From: Pseudomonadota bacterium
GTDB lineage: Bacteria; Pseudomonadota; Gammaproteobacteria; Pseudomonadales; Pseudohongiellaceae
DNA: 64,000 nucleotides
Assembly: GCA_027623555.1 (NCBI GenBank)
Contig: JAQBSZ010000007.1
Span: 1-64,000, forward strand
Direction of reading: 5' to 3'
The notes below the pieces were generated by a model that did no database searches, was not told the origin of the DNA, and saw only the letters and a list, made by a program, of their open reading frames with translations. Position numbers and translations under genes: made by a program. This document shows positions 7,539 to 16,368 of this stretch, piece by piece (position 1 is the first letter of the stretch; every line of letters starts with the position of its first letter).

Positions 7539-9410
7539 ATGAAAATAGCGGCAATTTACTCTAACTGTTCGCGATTTATTTACCGCACCGCAGCGCTCAA
7601 CCTGCTCCTGTGTATCAGTCTTCTGACCCTGTTGCTGGCAGCCTGCAGTGCACCACTGGGGGAGGACAATGCCCAGACCGGTAGGCCCGGCGCTTCCACC
7701 ACCGGCGAGACCCGGCCAACGGAGACCGTTGCTGATACTTCAACAAACCCAGCCCCAAACTCAGCGCCAGTTCCTGCACCGATTTCGACAACTGGCCAGC
7801 CAGTGATCCAGATCCTGGAGCAAGATGTGAATGCCGTTCCTGGCCGGGTTGTAGTCGATTCTGCGGATAGGCGGGTTCGCTCCGAAATCGCCCAGGCAAG
7901 TAAAGGAGTCGCGCTCAATGCACCCATGGAACTGGTTTCCCGCGCCGAACATTTCTCGCGCCGGGATGCCGAAAGTATTCTCTATCACCCCGGCCCCTAT
8001 GTTGACCGGGAGAACTACCTGGCCATTACTGAGAACCGTGTCACGCGGGTGATCGATGAGCCCCTGTCGACATTCAGCATCGATGTGGACACGGCGGCCT
8101 ACAGTAATATCCGCCGCATGCTGACGCGAGAGGGTCGCCTGCCTCCTCACGATGCCGTGCGTCTGGAGGAGATGATCAATTACTTCGACTACGACTATCC
8201 GGTGCCGGAAGATTTGGACCGACCGATCGCGCTGCACACCGAATCCATGGTTACTCCCTGGAATCCGGACACGCAACTGTTAATGGTCGGCATGAAAGGC
8301 TTCCAGCCCAGCGCCGATGAGCGCCCTGCTGCCAACCTGGTATTCCTGGTGGATGTCTCTGGCAGTATGCAGTCACCCGACAAGCTGGGCCTGGTAAAAC
8401 GCTCCCTGCAACTACTGGTCTCCCAGATGCGTGAACAGGATCGCATCGCCCTGGTTGTCTATGCCGGTGCCGCCGGCATGGTGCTGGATTCCACCAGCGG
8501 CAGTGAGAAAAGCCGGATAATCGGCGCGCTGGATTCCCTGACCGCCGGCGGCAGCACCAACGGTTCCGCCGGCATTCAGCTGGCGTACCGGATTGCCGGG
8601 GAGCACAGGATCGCTGGTGGTATCAACCGGGTCATCATCGCCAGCGACGGGGACCTGAACGTGGGGGTCACCTCTATCGATGACCTGAAGGAACTGATCA
8701 GCAAGCAGCGCGATAAGGGCATCGCCCTGACCACCCTCGGCTTCGGCACGGGCAACTACAACTATTCCCTGATGGAACAACTGGCGGATACCGGTAACGG
8801 CAATGCGGCGTATATCGATACACTCTCCGAGGCACAGAAGGTGCTGGTGGAAGAGATGCAGTCCACCCTGCTCACCATCGCTAAAGATGTGAAGATTCAG
8901 ATCGAGTTCAATCCTGACCTCATCGCCGAGTATCGCCTGCTCGGTTATGAGAATCGCTTGCTCAACACCGAAGACTTTCGCAATGACCGTGTAGACGCCG
9001 GCGAGGTCGGTGCCGGCCACACGGTGACAGCGCTGTATGAAATCAGCCTGAAAGGCTCAAACGGTGCGCTGATTCCGGATCGTCGCTACACACAGGACCG
9101 GCAAGCCGAGACTGACTTCGGCGACGAGCTGGCCTATGTCAGCGTGCGCTACAAACTGCCTCAGGCAAGCCGCAGCTCCGAGTTTGGTCAGGCCGTTCCA
9201 CGAACAGACACCCAGGCGCTGGAAGCCAGTGAGAATCTGCGCTTCGCCGCCGCCGTGGCGGGCTTTGGGCAACTGTTGCAGGGCGGCAGGCACACCAGCG
9301 ACTGGAACTACGCTGACCTGTTGCAACTGGCACGCCAGGCCAGAGGCATTGATACGCACGGCTACCGCAGCGAGATGCTGAAACTGGTGGAACTGGCACA
9401 GGTCTTATAA
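7539..9410 (+). CDS. YfbK-like von Willebrand factor A lipoprotein
   Basis: From the ATG at 7539 (GGGG 8 bases upstream) the protein has 623 residues. A lipoprotein signal ends in LLLAAC, with the lipidated Cys at about residue 36, followed by a Pro/Thr-rich linker. A YfbK-type N-terminal domain (PLSTFSIDVDTAAYSNIRR, LPPHDAVRLEEMINYF) precedes a VWA domain with an intact MIDAS: DVSGS near residue 272, a Thr in TAGGSTNGS, and Asp in SDGDLN. A C-terminal domain follows, as in E. coli YfbK. It would bind a divalent metal and mediate protein contacts in the periplasm at a membrane. The sigma factor gene starts 40 bases downstream and the three genes look like one unit, so this protein may be a target or sensor for that sigma system. 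The biological role of the family is poorly known. Confidence 0.88.
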   Translation: MKIAAIYSNCSRFIYRTAALNLLLCISLLTLLLAACSAPLGEDNAQTGRPGASTTGETRPTETVADTSTNPAPNSAPVPAPISTTGQPVIQILEQDVNAVPGRVVVDSADRRVRSEIAQASKGVALNAPMELVSRAEHFSRRDAESILYHPGPYVDRENYLAITENRVTRVIDEPLSTFSIDVDTAAYSNIRRMLTREGRLPPHDAVRLEEMINYFDYDYPVPEDLDRPIALHTESMVTPWNPDTQLLMVGMKGFQPSADERPAANLVFLVDVSGSMQSPDKLGLVKRSLQLLVSQMREQDRIALVVYAGAAGMVLDSTSGSEKSRIIGALDSLTAGGSTNGSAGIQLAYRIAGEHRIAGGINRVIIASDGDLNVGVTSIDDLKELISKQRDKGIALTTLGFGTGNYNYSLMEQLADTGNGNAAYIDTLSEAQKVLVEEMQSTLLTIAKDVKIQIEFNPDLIAEYRLLGYENRLLNTEDFRNDRVDAGEVGAGHTVTALYEISLKGSNGALIPDRRYTQDRQAETDFGDELAYVSVRYKLPQASRSSEFGQAVPRTDTQALEASENLRFAAAVAGFGQLLQGGRHTSDWNYADLLQLARQARGIDTHGYRSEMLKLVELAQVL

Positions 9411-9450
9411 GGTAGGGGCAATCACCATTTAGAACGATGCGGTACTGAGT

Positions 9451-10023
9451 GTGTTCAAGTTTCTAAACAGCAAGCACAGTGATGAGTCACTCATGTTGAA
9501 GTATCAACAGGGTGACTCAGTCGCATTTGAAACTTTGTACCGGCGTCACAAGGATCCCCTGTTTGCTTTTCTCTATCGCTCCCATGTGGATCTGCAGGCG
9601 ATCGAGGAGATCGCCCAGGAAACCTGGATGGCGGTGATCAATGCGGCCGCGCGCTATCGACCCACGGCGAAGTTCAGGACCTACCTGTATGCCATCGCCC
9701 ATCGCAAGCTGGTGGATTTCTGGCGCAAGCACAAGATCGAGACCCTGGTGGATCGGGTTGATGAACAGGGTGAGGCCATCGTTGAAAAAGTGCCCGGGCC
9801 CGCCAGGCTCAATCCTGGTTCACTGGATCTGGCGATGGACCTGCTGCTGGCGCTGGAGTCGCTGTCGAAGGAGCAACAGCAGGCCTTCCTGCTACGGGAA
9901 GAAGGCTTTTCCCGGCAGGAGATCGCGGTCATGACCGGGTCCAATGAAGAAACCATCAAGAGCCGTATCCGCTATGCCACCGCGCACTTAAAGCAGATAC
10001 TCAAGGTGCAATATGCCGACTAA
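9451..10023 (+). CDS. ECF-type RNA polymerase sigma factor
   Basis: A 190-residue sigma-70 family protein. Region 2 is seen in FETLYRRHKDPLFAFLYR and AIEEIAQETWMAVINAAARYRPTAKFRTYLYAIAHRKLVDFWR (residues 28-95); region 4 in LSKEQQQAFLLREEGFSRQEIAVMTGSNEETIKSRIRYA (about 138-176), with the helix-turn-helix at the end. There is no region 3, so it is ECF-like. The start is a GTG at 9451; an internal ATG at 9493 would remove part of region 2 and is less likely. It overlaps the following gene by 11 bases (ATG at 10013 inside its 3' end), a typical sigma/anti-sigma arrangement. It likely directs transcription of its own operon including the VWA lipoprotein; the recognition sequence was not identified. 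Confidence 0.9.
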   Translation: MFKFLNSKHSDESLMLKYQQGDSVAFETLYRRHKDPLFAFLYRSHVDLQAIEEIAQETWMAVINAAARYRPTAKFRTYLYAIAHRKLVDFWRKHKIETLVDRVDEQGEAIVEKVPGPARLNPGSLDLAMDLLLALESLSKEQQQAFLLREEGFSRQEIAVMTGSNEETIKSRIRYATAHLKQILKVQYAD

Positions 10024-11104
10024 TAAACCAACCGACGAGCAAGCACTGTCCCGGCTGCTAAGCCAGGCCGAGCCACCCCGTTCGCCTGAGCATGTGGATG
10101 ACTTCGTGCTGAAATACGCCAGAGAGAATGTGCCTGCCGCCGAGCGGGCGTCCCCACTCGGCTGGCTCATTGAGCGACGCTGGATTCCGGCTGTGGCTAC
10201 CCTGTCGGTCGCCGCCATTGCTGTATCGGTATCGCTGCAGATCTTTACCCCTACCGAGCTCGAGCAGGACAGCATGGTGGGGGTTAGCGATCTGGCCGTG
10301 TCTGCCCCGCAGGAAAGAGTAAGCCTGGAGGCAGCGGCGCCTGACGAGCAGAACCCAAATCCAGTAACTGCCGATGCGATTGAACAAGTCGTGGGGATTG
10401 CCGAGGAAAGGGTGAATCGTGCTCGAGCAGATGCTGATGTAGCCCAAAATGCACAGCCCGGGGTGGTTGCGATAACAGCACCACCAGCTGACCCTGAGGT
10501 GGCCGAGTTAGCGGCACCGCCAGATCGGCCAGAGGTAGCCGAATTATCAGCATCGCAAGGTCAGCCAGGTCGTATCGCCAATCAGCCAGAGGTGACCTCT
10601 TTAGCCGCACCGATAACAGAGCGTCAACTCGTCCCCTTCACGTCGCTGCAGGACGTAGAGATCCAGCAACAGGCAGCCGCTCAGCCGGCAGCACCAGCCG
10701 ATGCCAACACGCAACAGGACGTCGCTCTACCGCAGTTGGCTATCCAGAGTAATGCCCGCCGTGCCGTGGCCAGCACCGCGCCAACAGGCCAGGCCGTGGC
10801 GGCCTTGAACATTGCCACTGAATCGGTGGCGGCCCTCAGCGCAGAGAACCTGCCGGCTTTCTTTGCTCTAATGATCCAGGTGCTGGATGAGGCTGAGCAA
10901 GATGCAAGGCTGGAGGCAAGTGCGGTGGAGCAGAAAGAGGTCAGGGCGCAGCGCCTGGTCAGCCTCTATACCACTCTGGTGGATGAAGGCGCACTGGCCG
11001 CCGCCGAGGCCCGCTACTTGTCAGTAACGGCAGACTTCGCTGACTTTGCATTGCCTGAAACGCTGGCAGCGGCGATAAATCTACTGCAGACCCTCGGCAA
11101 CTAG
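10013..11104 (+). CDS. Putative anti-sigma factor, single-pass membrane protein
   Basis: A 363-residue protein. Residues 1-50 are a hydrophilic cytoplasmic segment (the position where an anti-sigma domain would bind the sigma factor), and about 55-75 (WIPAVATLSVAAIAVSVSLQI) form one membrane span. The rest is a long periplasmic region rich in Ala, Pro, Gln and Glu. This includes near-tandem PEVAEL repeats around residues 160-180 and ends in a helical segment. No Zn-binding HxxxCxxC motif is visible, so it is not a classical ZAS anti-sigma. The role is inferred from the 11-base overlap with the sigma gene and the topology, not from homology I can see. The ATG at 10013 is well placed for translational coupling. 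Confidence 0.6.
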   Translation: MPTNKPTDEQALSRLLSQAEPPRSPEHVDDFVLKYARENVPAAERASPLGWLIERRWIPAVATLSVAAIAVSVSLQIFTPTELEQDSMVGVSDLAVSAPQERVSLEAAAPDEQNPNPVTADAIEQVVGIAEERVNRARADADVAQNAQPGVVAITAPPADPEVAELAAPPDRPEVAELSASQGQPGRIANQPEVTSLAAPITERQLVPFTSLQDVEIQQQAAAQPAAPADANTQQDVALPQLAIQSNARRAVASTAPTGQAVAALNIATESVAALSAENLPAFFALMIQVLDEAEQDARLEASAVEQKEVRAQRLVSLYTTLVDEGALAAAEARYLSVTADFADFALPETLAAAINLLQTLGN

Positions 11105-11127
11105 CGGCCGAGCGCAATACACCACAT

Positions 11128-11616
11128 TCACATGCCGGGTTCTGAAGCAATCTGCCCGTCCATCTCTTCGACATAGATAAACAGCGGGATTAACAGCTCC
11201 CCCAATTGAGAATGCATCATGCCACGCACCTCGTGCCAGTCCAGACCACCGAAACCGGTGCCGATCTTGGGCATGGAGATGGATTTCAAACGCTCATCGA
11301 TGACCAGCTTGTTCAGCGCACGAAAGGCCCGATGAACGGCGATTTTCTGAGGACGACCCTGGCGAGTGCTGTCTGCATCGCCTTCATGGGTGATCATATT
11401 AACCACCATGAGCTTATCCGCATCGCCCCATAACCAGATCTGGCCGGGCTCAGGATTGGTCTCTGCGCACCACTCGTTGTAAGCCTCTACCATGGCCGGA
11501 AAGCGTTCATGCAGCTTTCTGGCCATGCCGCGAGTCATGGGGTCTTTAGTGGCAACACCTTGGGCGATTACCTGGGCCCGGGTGAGCATGATGTCGCCTT
11601 CAACCTCGTAGATCAT
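11128..11616 (-). CDS. Macro-domain protein (ADP-ribose binding or processing)
   Basis: A 162-residue cytoplasmic protein that is almost entirely a macro domain. The first strand IYEVEGDIML is typical, and KIGTGFGGLDWHEVRGMM (about residues 122-140) matches the phosphate-binding GxG loop and the downstream Leu-Asp-Trp of TARG1/ALC1-like macro domains. Macro domains bind ADP-ribose or hydrolyse ADP-ribosyl esters and ADP-ribose-1''-phosphate; which applies here is not resolved. The ATG at 11616 keeps the first strand; a later Met at 11589 has a better ribosome site (GAAGG) but would truncate the domain. It is convergent with the putative anti-sigma gene, 23 bases apart, and no partner ADP-ribosyltransferase is encoded next to it. 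Confidence 0.8.
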   Translation of the reverse strand: MIYEVEGDIMLTRAQVIAQGVATKDPMTRGMARKLHERFPAMVEAYNEWCAETNPEPGQIWLWGDADKLMVVNMITHEGDADSTRQGRPQKIAVHRAFRALNKLVIDERLKSISMPKIGTGFGGLDWHEVRGMMHSQLGELLIPLFIYVEEMDGQIASEPGM

Positions 11617-11699
11617 TGGCAGAAACCGCAGAGTTATTCAAAGCCAGAGGCTAAAAATAAAAAATCTGCCACCGCATTGCAAGTTTATGGACAGTCTGG

Positions 11700-12599
11700 T
11701 TATTCGCTCAATTCATCAAAGATGGCCTGAATGCGGTCAGCAGCCAGGGGCCAGTTAAGGTCGGCAATGTCCAGTTCATCGACTACGGCAGCGCGGCTTA
11801 CTCCGGCGGCGATCAGGTCTTCGATGCGCGCCACCAGCTTGTCGAACTTGTCCCTGAAGATGCGAATCTCTGCCTTGTTCAGCAGCGGTCCGTGGCCGGG
11901 GATTACAGTGTCGAAATCCAGCGCCAGTAAGCCATCCAGAGTCGCCGTCCAATCCGCCGCACTGCCGCCGTTGGCATAATCGATAAAAGGCGCCAGGGTG
12001 CTGCCGTCCAGTCGATTGCCCCAGATAAACAGATCCCCGGTGTGCACGGTTTGTGCCGCAGGGAATAAAATCACCGAATCGCCGTTGGTATGTCCCCTGC
12101 CGAAGTGATGAGCCTGCACCTCGACGCCACCGACAAAGACACTGGTGCGGTTGGCATAGGTCAGCGGCGGCGCCCCCGCCTGCTCGTTTCTGATTGTGTT
12201 AATCCGCGCGTTCTCATGCCCGATGACCTGGGCGCTGGGCATGAAATCGGCATTGCTGCCAGCATGATCGAAATGATGATGGGTGTTGAGCACATAACGA
12301 ATGGGTTGGGTGGTCACACTGGCGATCTGCCGCGTAATGTTCTCGTAACTGTAGGAAAATTTGTTATCGACGATCAGCACCCCCTCTGCCGTGACCAGCA
12401 CCGCCACATTGCCTCCGGACAGCGCGCCGTCGAAACCAGGCAAGAGATAGAGCCCTTCTTTCCCCGGTATCGGCCTGATAGTCAGGCGCTGTAGTTGCTC
12501 TGGGGTGAGTGTCGGTGGCGCCTGGGCGTTGACCGTAACCGCAGTAGAGAGAAGAAGACCCAGGTTTAGGGCTAAGGACATGGCAATTCTTGGCTGCAT
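11700..12599 (-). CDS. Periplasmic metallo-beta-lactamase-fold hydrolase
   Basis: Starting at the ATG at 12599 (GGGG upstream) the protein has 299 residues with a signal peptide (MQPRIAMSLALNLGLLLSTAVTVNA). The MBL fold is shown by NTHHHFDHAGSN (HxHxDH metal motif), a His in GRGHTNGDS, an Asp in HTGDLFIWGN, and the late His in IPGHGPLL. It should bind two Zn ions in the periplasm. The sequence is closest in style to quinoprotein relay system (SoxH-like) and related hydrolases. True class B beta-lactamase activity is possible but not indicated. It is divergent from modE, with 185 bases between them. The substrate is unknown. Confidence 0.85.
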   Translation of the reverse strand: MQPRIAMSLALNLGLLLSTAVTVNAQAPPTLTPEQLQRLTIRPIPGKEGLYLLPGFDGALSGGNVAVLVTAEGVLIVDNKFSYSYENITRQIASVTTQPIRYVLNTHHHFDHAGSNADFMPSAQVIGHENARINTIRNEQAGAPPLTYANRTSVFVGGVEVQAHHFGRGHTNGDSVILFPAAQTVHTGDLFIWGNRLDGSTLAPFIDYANGGSAADWTATLDGLLALDFDTVIPGHGPLLNKAEIRIFRDKFDKLVARIEDLIAAGVSRAAVVDELDIADLNWPLAADRIQAIFDELSE

Positions 12600-12784
12600 T
12601 TTTCTGACCCCGATATGGTTATTGGCGAATGCCTGCCCCGTTATGCCACTGCCAGTACACCCAGTCAATTGGTGACAGCATTTTTCCTGGCGATGCACTA
12701 CTGTCACCCGATAAGCAGTACAATGCACACCACGCTCTAACCGCCATTCCAGTCAACCCCTGGACGACCACAGTTCATTAAGCC

Positions 12785-13588
12785 ATGCCGCGCAAGAAGC
12801 AGACATCACTGAAAGCCAATCTCTCGCTTCAGGGTACGGATCGAGAATCATTTACCGAGGCGCAGATTCAGCTATTACAGGCAGTCGATGCCTGTGGTTC
12901 GATTTCTGCCGCGGCGAAACAAGTAGGGATCAGTTACAAGACCGCCTGGGATCGCATCGATGGCATGAACAACATGTCCAACAAACCCCTGGTGTTGCGC
13001 TCCGCCGGGGGAACTCACGGGGGTGGAACTTCCCTGACCGAGCTTGGCCAGGAAATCGTGAGAGGTTTTCTGGCGATCAGAAGCGAGCATGATGCCTTCG
13101 TCTCTCAACTCGGTAGTCAACTGCATTCTGTTGATGATGTTGCCAGGTTTATTAAAGGATCTGCACTAAGAAGCAGTGCGCGCAATCAGTATTTTGGCTC
13201 GGTGAAAAGTATTACTCGCGGGGGAGTCAGTTCAGAAATAGAAATTAGTATCAGCGAATCGATAAAGCTCACTGCCCTTATCACCAATGACAGTCTCAAG
13301 AACATGAAGCTGAAGAAAAACAGCGCCTGTATCGCCCTGATCAAGTCGTCATGGATATTGCTCACTACTGATACCGGATTGAAAACCAGTGCCCGCAATC
13401 ATCTTACCGGCCAGGTTTCAAAAATAGTCAAGGGACAGGTCAATAGTGAAGTGAATCTGGACCTGGGGGACGGCAAATCTATATGCGCAATCATAACAAA
13501 CGTTAGCGTAGATGAACTCTCACTGAAGAAAGGCATGACAGCGAGCGCGCTATTCAAGGCTTCCAGCGTAATACTATTAAACGACTAG
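12785..13588 (+). CDS. modE: ModE, molybdate-responsive transcriptional regulator
   Basis: A 267-residue protein with the standard ModE plan. An N-terminal winged HTH (residues about 20-85: IQLLQAVDACGSISAAAKQVGISYKTAWDRIDGMNN) is followed by two Mop/TOBE molybdate-binding domains, starting at SARNQYFGSVKSI and SARNHLTGQVSKI. When loaded with molybdate it dimerises and represses molybdate uptake genes. It is convergent with modC (12 bases apart), and a near-perfect ModE box lies in front of modA at 16174-16201. Start ATG at 12785; the ribosome site is weak. Direct repression of modABC is strongly suggested by the operator. Confidence 0.95.
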   Translation: MPRKKQTSLKANLSLQGTDRESFTEAQIQLLQAVDACGSISAAAKQVGISYKTAWDRIDGMNNMSNKPLVLRSAGGTHGGGTSLTELGQEIVRGFLAIRSEHDAFVSQLGSQLHSVDDVARFIKGSALRSSARNQYFGSVKSITRGGVSSEIEISISESIKLTALITNDSLKNMKLKKNSACIALIKSSWILLTTDTGLKTSARNHLTGQVSKIVKGQVNSEVNLDLGDGKSICAIITNVSVDELSLKKGMTASALFKASSVILLND

Positions 13589-13599
13589 AAACTGAAATG

Positions 13600-14703
13600 T
13601 CAGCGCAGAATCGCGACTGATTTAATTTGTGCCCAAACCTTACTCCCCGGACCTAATTGCAGCTTATCGACGGAGCGGCGGGATACCCGCGCAATGATCG
13701 TGGTAGAACCAACTGCCAGGCGAATCAGAGCCATCGCCTCGTCGCTATCATCCTGAATCTCGACCACTTCCGAAGGCAGCCGATTGAGAATACTCGTGTC
13801 ATCGTGAGATTCCAGCGCCAGGCTGACATCGCGCGCCAGGATCCTGATGCGAATGTGCTGTCCAATGGCATCACCACTGTCTTTCACCCACAGTTCTCCT
13901 CCGGCGAATTGTGCGCGCACCAGGTGCCAGGCCAAATCCCGCTCGACGACTGAGGCATCGACGACAATGCCATTCTCTTCGCCGAGTGGCAACGGCAAGT
14001 CGATACTTCCTAACACGTCGGACAGGCTGCCCTGAGCCAGGATCCTGCCTTGCTCCAGAACAACCAGGTAGTCAGCCAGACGGGCAACTTCATCCAGGGA
14101 ATGCGTGACGTAGAGAATCGGTAGCTCCAGTTCGTCATGCAGCTTTTCAAGATAGGGCATAATCTCCCGCTTGCGCATGGCATCGAGAGAGGCCAGTGGT
14201 TCGTCCATCAACAGCAGGCGCGGCTTGATCAGCAGAGCCCGCGCGATAGCAACCCGTTGCCTTTCCCCGCCGGACAGTTGGTCGGGGTATTGGTTGTCCA
14301 GCCTGGCAATGCCCATCAGCGCCACGATACGGTCGAAGTCCTGTTCGGAAACTGTCGAATCAGATCGCTTCATCGCATAGCGGAGATTACCGAACGCGGT
14401 CAGGTGGGGAAACAGGCTGGCTTCCTGGAACACGTAAGCCAGCGGACGCCGATGAGTGGGCACAAACGTCTCGGTTGATTGCCAGACATCACCCCTGACC
14501 GTGCAGCTTCCCTGTTGCACTTTCTCAAGTCCGGCGATGCATCTGAGCAGAGTTGTCTTTCCTGAACCCGATTCACCGAAGATTGCCGTTATCCCCTTGG
14601 CGGGTAAGCTCAGCTCGACATCCAAAGAAAATGTGCGGTGTTGCCCGATGGCGAAGGCATGGCTGAATTGGGCCTGTATCGCCGCCGTCACGGGTTTATT
14701 CAC
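13600..14703 (-). CDS. modC: ModC, molybdate ABC transporter ATPase
   Basis: A 367-residue ABC ATPase. Walker A is [10 protein letters not shown] (about residues 43-52), the signature is [16 protein letters not shown], Walker [13 protein letters not shown], and the switch His is in [10 protein letters not shown]-terminal TOBE/Mop domain (about 290-360) is typical of ModC. It energises molybdate import through ModB at the inner membrane. The start is a GTG overlapping the modB stop by 3 bases (GTGA), so translation is coupled. It is the last gene of modABC and is convergent with modE. Confidence 0.95.
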   Translation of the reverse strand: MNKPVTAAIQAQFSHAFAIGQHRTFSLDVELSLPAKGITAIFGESGSGKTTLLRCIAGLEKVQQGSCTVRGDVWQSTETFVPTHRRPLAYVFQEASLFPHLTAFGNLRYAMKRSDSTVSEQDFDRIVALMGIARLDNQYPDQLSGGERQRVAIARALLIKPRLLLMDEPLASLDAMRKREIMPYLEKLHDELELPILYVTHSLDEVARLADYLVVLEQGRILAQGSLSDVLGSIDLPLPLGEENGIVVDASVVERDLAWHLVRAQFAGGELWVKDSGDAIGQHIRIRILARDVSLALESHDDTSILNRLPSEVVEIQDDSDEAMALIRLAVGSTTIIARVSRRSVDKLQLGPGSKVWAQIKSVAILR

Positions 14704-15395
14704 GAGCCAAACCGCATGCCGGGCGTGCGCGCCTGACCTTGAACACCATACACCAGCAGCAGCACGATAAAGGAGAACAGCAGCATCGCCCCGGCCAGCC
14801 AGTGGGCCTGGGCATAATCCAGCGCCTCTACATGGTCAAAGATCTGCACCGAGACCACCCGGGTCACGCCGGGAATATTGCCACCGATCATGAGCACGAC
14901 ACCAAACTCGCCCACAGTATGGGCAAACCCCAGGACAGTGGCGGTGAGATAGCCAGATCTGGCCATCGGCAATACCACGGTGAAGAATCGATCCAGGGGG
15001 CCGGCCCTGAGTGTTGCTGCCACTTCCAGTGGCCGGTCGCCAATCGCTTCGAAGGCGTTCTGCAACGGCTGCACGACGAAGGGCAGCGAGTAGAACACCG
15101 AGCCCACCACCAGACCCCAGTAAGTGAAAGGCAGGGTTCCGAGACCGAGACTCTGGGTTAACTGCCCGACCGGACCATTGGGACCCATCGCCACCAGCAA
15201 ATAGAATCCCAGCACCGTTGGCGGAAGCACCAACGGAAGTGCGACGAGTGCGCCAACCGGTCCCTTGAGCCAGGACCGGGTTCTCACAAGCCACCACGCA
15301 ATCGGGGTACCGATCACAATCAATACCAGCGTGACGGTCGTGGCTAATCGCAGTGTTAAGAGTATGGCTGTGAAGTCGGCGGCGGAAAAAATCAT
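14700..15395 (-). CDS. modB: ModB, molybdate ABC transporter permease
   Basis: A 231-residue inner-membrane permease of the ABC importer type with five or so hydrophobic spans. The EAA-like coupling loop is seen at [33 protein letters not shown] (interrupted only by family-typical changes), and [15 protein letters not shown] is a ModB hallmark. It begins one base after the modA stop and overlaps modC by 3 bases, so all three genes are translated as a unit. It forms the molybdate channel with ModC. Confidence 0.94.
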   Translation of the reverse strand: MIFSAADFTAILLTLRLATTVTLVLIVIGTPIAWWLVRTRSWLKGPVGALVALPLVLPPTVLGFYLLVAMGPNGPVGQLTQSLGLGTLPFTYWGLVVGSVFYSLPFVVQPLQNAFEAIGDRPLEVAATLRAGPLDRFFTVVLPMARSGYLTATVLGFAHTVGEFGVVLMIGGNIPGVTRVVSVQIFDHVEALDYAQAHWLAGAMLLFSFIVLLLVYGVQGQARTPGMRFGS

Positions 15396-15396
15396 C

Positions 15397-16155
15397 TCAA
15401 TTGGCCAGCGTCTGGTAGCCGAAAGACTCGATTATCTGTTTGCCCTGGGTACTGTGCAGGAACTGTAAAAACTCTCGCGCGGCAACATTATTCTCCGCCT
15501 GACTTAACAAGACGGCGTCCTGTCTGATCGGCGTGTGCAGATTGGCAGGAACGATCCATCCAGATCCGCGAGCAATCTTGCCGTTTTCTACCACCTGGGA
15601 CAGGGCAACCATGCCGATTTCTGTGTTACCTGTGCTGACATACTGGTATACCTGCGCGATGTTTGCTCCCCGGATGATTTTCCCCCGCACGATTTCTTGC
15701 AGATTAAGGTTTTCCAATACTTCCAACGCGGCCGCGCCATACGGCGCCAGCATGGGATTAGCGATCGCGAGCCGGACGAAATTGCCCTCTCTCAGCACAG
15801 CGCCATCGGCATCGATAAGGTCGGAGTCCGCGGACCAGAGAACCAGGCTGCCGATGGCATAAGTAAAGCGGCTATTCGCACTCGCCAATTGCTCGTCAAT
15901 TAACGCCTGCGGTTTCTCCTGATCGGCCGAGAGAAAAGCATGAAACGGAGCGCCATTTTTAATCTGTGCATAGAACCGGCCTGACGAGCCGAACACTGTC
16001 TGAATCGAATGTGCGGTCTGGTCTTCGAAGGCGCTGACCAGTCCATTCATAGCACCTGAGAAGTTTGCAGCCACAGCTACCATGGCTTCTTCTGCATCGG
16101 CACGCGCCGTCAGCAAGGCAGATACGATGAACACTAGTTGGGTAGCACGCAGCAT
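15397..16155 (-). CDS. modA: ModA, periplasmic molybdate-binding protein
   Basis: The best start is the ATG at 16155 ([21 protein letters not shown]), which has GGAG 6 bases upstream; two further in-frame starts lie upstream at 16161 (ATG) and 16170 (GTG). A signal peptide is followed by [18 protein letters not shown], the ModA N-terminal motif, [17 protein letters not shown] (oxyanion-binding Ser residues) and FLSADQEKP. The mature protein binds molybdate or tungstate in the periplasm and delivers it to ModBC. The ModE box at 16174-16201 sits directly upstream, so expression should fall when molybdate is plentiful. The molybdate presumably feeds the nitrate reductase encoded further right. 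Confidence 0.95.
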   Translation of the reverse strand: MLRATQLVFIVSALLTARADAEEAMVAVAANFSGAMNGLVSAFEDQTAHSIQTVFGSSGRFYAQIKNGAPFHAFLSADQEKPQALIDEQLASANSRFTYAIGSLVLWSADSDLIDADGAVLREGNFVRLAIANPMLAPYGAAALEVLENLNLQEIVRGKIIRGANIAQVYQYVSTGNTEIGMVALSQVVENGKIARGSGWIVPANLHTPIRQDAVLLSQAENNVAAREFLQFLHSTQGKQIIESFGYQTLAN

Positions 16156-16173
16156 GGCCATCTCCGGCACAAA

Positions 16174-16201
16174 AGCGTTATATAGTAGTTTATATAACGA
16201 T
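16174..16201. promoter_or_regulatory. ModE-binding operator in front of modABC
   Basis: GCGTTATATA (16175-16184), a 6-base spacer, then TATATAACGAT (16191-16201). This matches the known ModE box (ATCGnTATATA-N6-TATATAnCGAT) almost completely; the left arm has AGCG in place of ATCG. It lies 19 bases before the preferred modA start, in the place for a repressor covering the promoter. Confidence 0.9.
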
Positions 16202-16368
16202 AGGCTACAAGTCAGTATTCATGGCAACATAGCGCTATTTACCAGTGTTTTGGTGTCACGAAAGGGTTCTGGCTGGTGAGCATGGGGTGAATGGCGAGGG
16301 TAGCAAGAATCAAGAGAATCCAGCGAGACACCGGAGCCAGCGATGGCCCCGGCGTTCGTCCAAGTGAA

